Positions 63,035 to 64,000 of a DNA stretch of 64,000 nucleotides are shown here, piece by piece. The position numbers and the translations under genes were made by a program. The number at the start of each line of letters is the position of its first letter. Within the stretch, counting starts at the first letter, position 1. This DNA is from Kitagawia praeruptora (Eukaryota > Streptophyta > Magnoliopsida > Apiales > Apiaceae): positions 82,590,001-82,654,000 of the forward strand of contig CM075345.1 of NCBI GenBank assembly GCA_037693485.1, given 5' to 3'. The notes below the pieces were generated by a model. The model did not search any database, was not told the DNA's origin, and saw nothing but the letters and a program-made list of their open reading frames with translations.

Positions 63035-64000
63035 TGAGAGTCGTTTCTCTCTAACCTCTCTCTAGAAACCTAATTTAGCCGCCACAAAATCTAAACCTTT
63101 CTCCATCAGATCTAACTTTTCAACCTTCACGAATCCATCTTCCATCTCTAAATCTCTCACCTTTTCACCAAATTTCTGTATTTAATACTATTATGAGTTT
63201 GAAGAGGGTTTCATTCTCGGAGAACCTGGTGACAGTGATTCCTACTGTTTCAGTTAAGGGGAAGCAAGATTCATTGGCTCAAACCTCTGAGAGGTTGGGG
63301 ACTTCTGGTTTTAACCAGATGAATAATGCTTGTGTTAATCAGAAGAGGGTTTCCTTTTCAGAAGATACTTTGTGGGAGGCGCACAGATCTGAAGCTCGTC
63401 GTCCGGTGGGTAGTCCGATTAGGAATTCGAAGAGGGTCTCCTTTTCGGAGAATCTGGTGACTGAGTATCCTTTGGAGGATGTTCGAGTAAAGAAGAGGGT
63501 CTTTTTCTCGTCGGAGGTTAGGGTTTTTTACCCTAGTCTTCTTGAGTGTTTGCACGGTGCCCGAACTACTGCGTTAGTTAAGGGGGAACAGGTTCCGAAG
63601 AAGGTCACTTTTTCGCTAGAGGTCAGGGTTTATTACCCCCGTCTTTCCGATGAGAGGTTGCAGCCTGCTGGTTGCAAGCAGATGGAGTTTGTTTGCGATA
63701 ACAACCTTCTGGGCTTAGATGGTTGTGGGTCTCATCCTACTGTGGTAAATGGTGAGGTTTCTCTTTGCAAAGAGGAACGTATAAAGAACGACCGCCAACT
63801 GGTCAACGAAAGTCCTGTGAAGGCCTCAGAAGTCCAGTTAGCTGGCATTAAAGATTTAGGTATGGATTCTTTGAATATGCCTATTAAAATTTTGGATTTT
63901 ATGGACTCAATTTCTGTTAATGTTGTTGGTAATGAGGAATTAGACGTTACTTCTAGTATGTTGACCAAGGACACATCTGATTTGGTAATTCATTCGGGGG
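63035..64000 (+). mobile_element. passenger element N, runs out of the window
   Basis: Leader ATGAGAGTCGTTTCTCTCTA, CT-rich, TTAGCCGCC (63034-63085), untranslated text matching E2 and C (CTTTCTCCATCAGATCTAAC), then an ORF open to the window end. Confidence 0.85.
63193..64000 (+). CDS. passenger protein with five RVxF-like motifs, incomplete at the window end
   Basis: ATG at 63193; 269 codons without a stop. Motifs in order within about 150 residues are KRVSFSENLVTVIPT, KRVSFSEDTLW, KRVSFSENLVTEYP, KRVFFSSEVRVFYPS and KKVTFSLEVRVYYPR. The repeat is about 15 residues long: KRVSFSE, an aliphatic pair, then (I/Y)P. From CLHGARTTALVKGEQVPKK on it matches the protein of G closely (GCKQMEFVCDNNLLGLDGC, NGEVSLCKEE), but G has fewer motifs at its N-terminus. 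Function unknown; PP1 docking is suggested by the motif only. The stop and 3' end lie outside the window. Confidence 0.65.
   Translation, partial: MSLKRVSFSENLVTVIPTVSVKGKQDSLAQTSERLGTSGFNQMNNACVNQKRVSFSEDTLWEAHRSEARRPVGSPIRNSKRVSFSENLVTEYPLEDVRVKKRVFFSSEVRVFYPSLLECLHGARTTALVKGEQVPKKVTFSLEVRVYYPRLSDERLQPAGCKQMEFVCDNNLLGLDGCGSHPTVVNGEVSLCKEERIKNDRQLVNESPVKASEVQLAGIKDLGMDSLNMPIKILDFMDSISVNVVGNEELDVTSSMLTKDTSDLVIHSG

Overview
The window is a stretch of plant nuclear DNA, most likely from a eudicot, and it is dominated by transposable elements. The evidence for a plant is a spliced U-box/ARM E3 ligase gene of the PUB43/PUB44 (SAUL1) type, a Ty1/copia element primed by initiator-Met tRNA, L1-type LINEs whose ORF1 has a DUF4283-like domain plus a CCHC knuckle, a Stowaway MITE, and a plant-mobile-domain (PMD) gene fused to a Ulp1-like protease. 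I cannot fix the family or species from sequence alone.

Layout. 1-1245: 3' part of a LINE-like 'passenger' element (minus strand). 1246-1495: a long foldback. 1578-11732: a copia element (minus) with paired LTRs and a TTTTG target duplication; it seems to lack gag and is split by a nested LINE (about 4262-9880). 11738-13480: old LTR-like and repeat DNA without a gene. 13487-21360: a decayed PMD-Ulp1 gene (minus), flanked by CCGCAATGA-type repeats, with two large minisatellites in its introns. 21600-27070: MITEs, foldbacks and AT-rich spacer. 28978-32290: the only clearly intact host gene, the U-box/ARM E3 ligase. 32656-36523: a hAT-type non-autonomous element carrying a Stowaway MITE and a complete passenger element. 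38203-38711: an unpaired LTR. 39086-64000: a dense nest of LINEs and passengers on both strands.

The most unusual content is the passenger family. Its members share with one LINE copy (40915-46770) a 5' leader (GAGAGTC, CT-rich tract, GCCGCC) and a 3' tail (CGCGGGGTATGCCCCTAG, then GGTATAAAT..TTAATTAGC and poly(A)). They do not carry the LINE ORF1 or ORF2. They carry long ORFs of unknown function instead, several of them intact: 792 aa at 33907-36285, 617 aa at 49104-50957, 564 aa at 51886-53580, and one open to the window end from 63193. Target-site duplications of 15 to 23 bp show that they move as retroelements, so the simplest model is a LINE driving protein-coding partner elements in trans. 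One subset encodes tandem KRVSF/KKVTF motifs that fit the RVxF docking consensus of protein phosphatase 1.

The elements in the nest interrupt one another, and the frames of some interrupted ORFs can be followed across the insertions. Almost all LINE copies are broken by stops and frameshifts, while several passengers are not. No RNA genes, CRISPR arrays or prokaryote-type operons were found.
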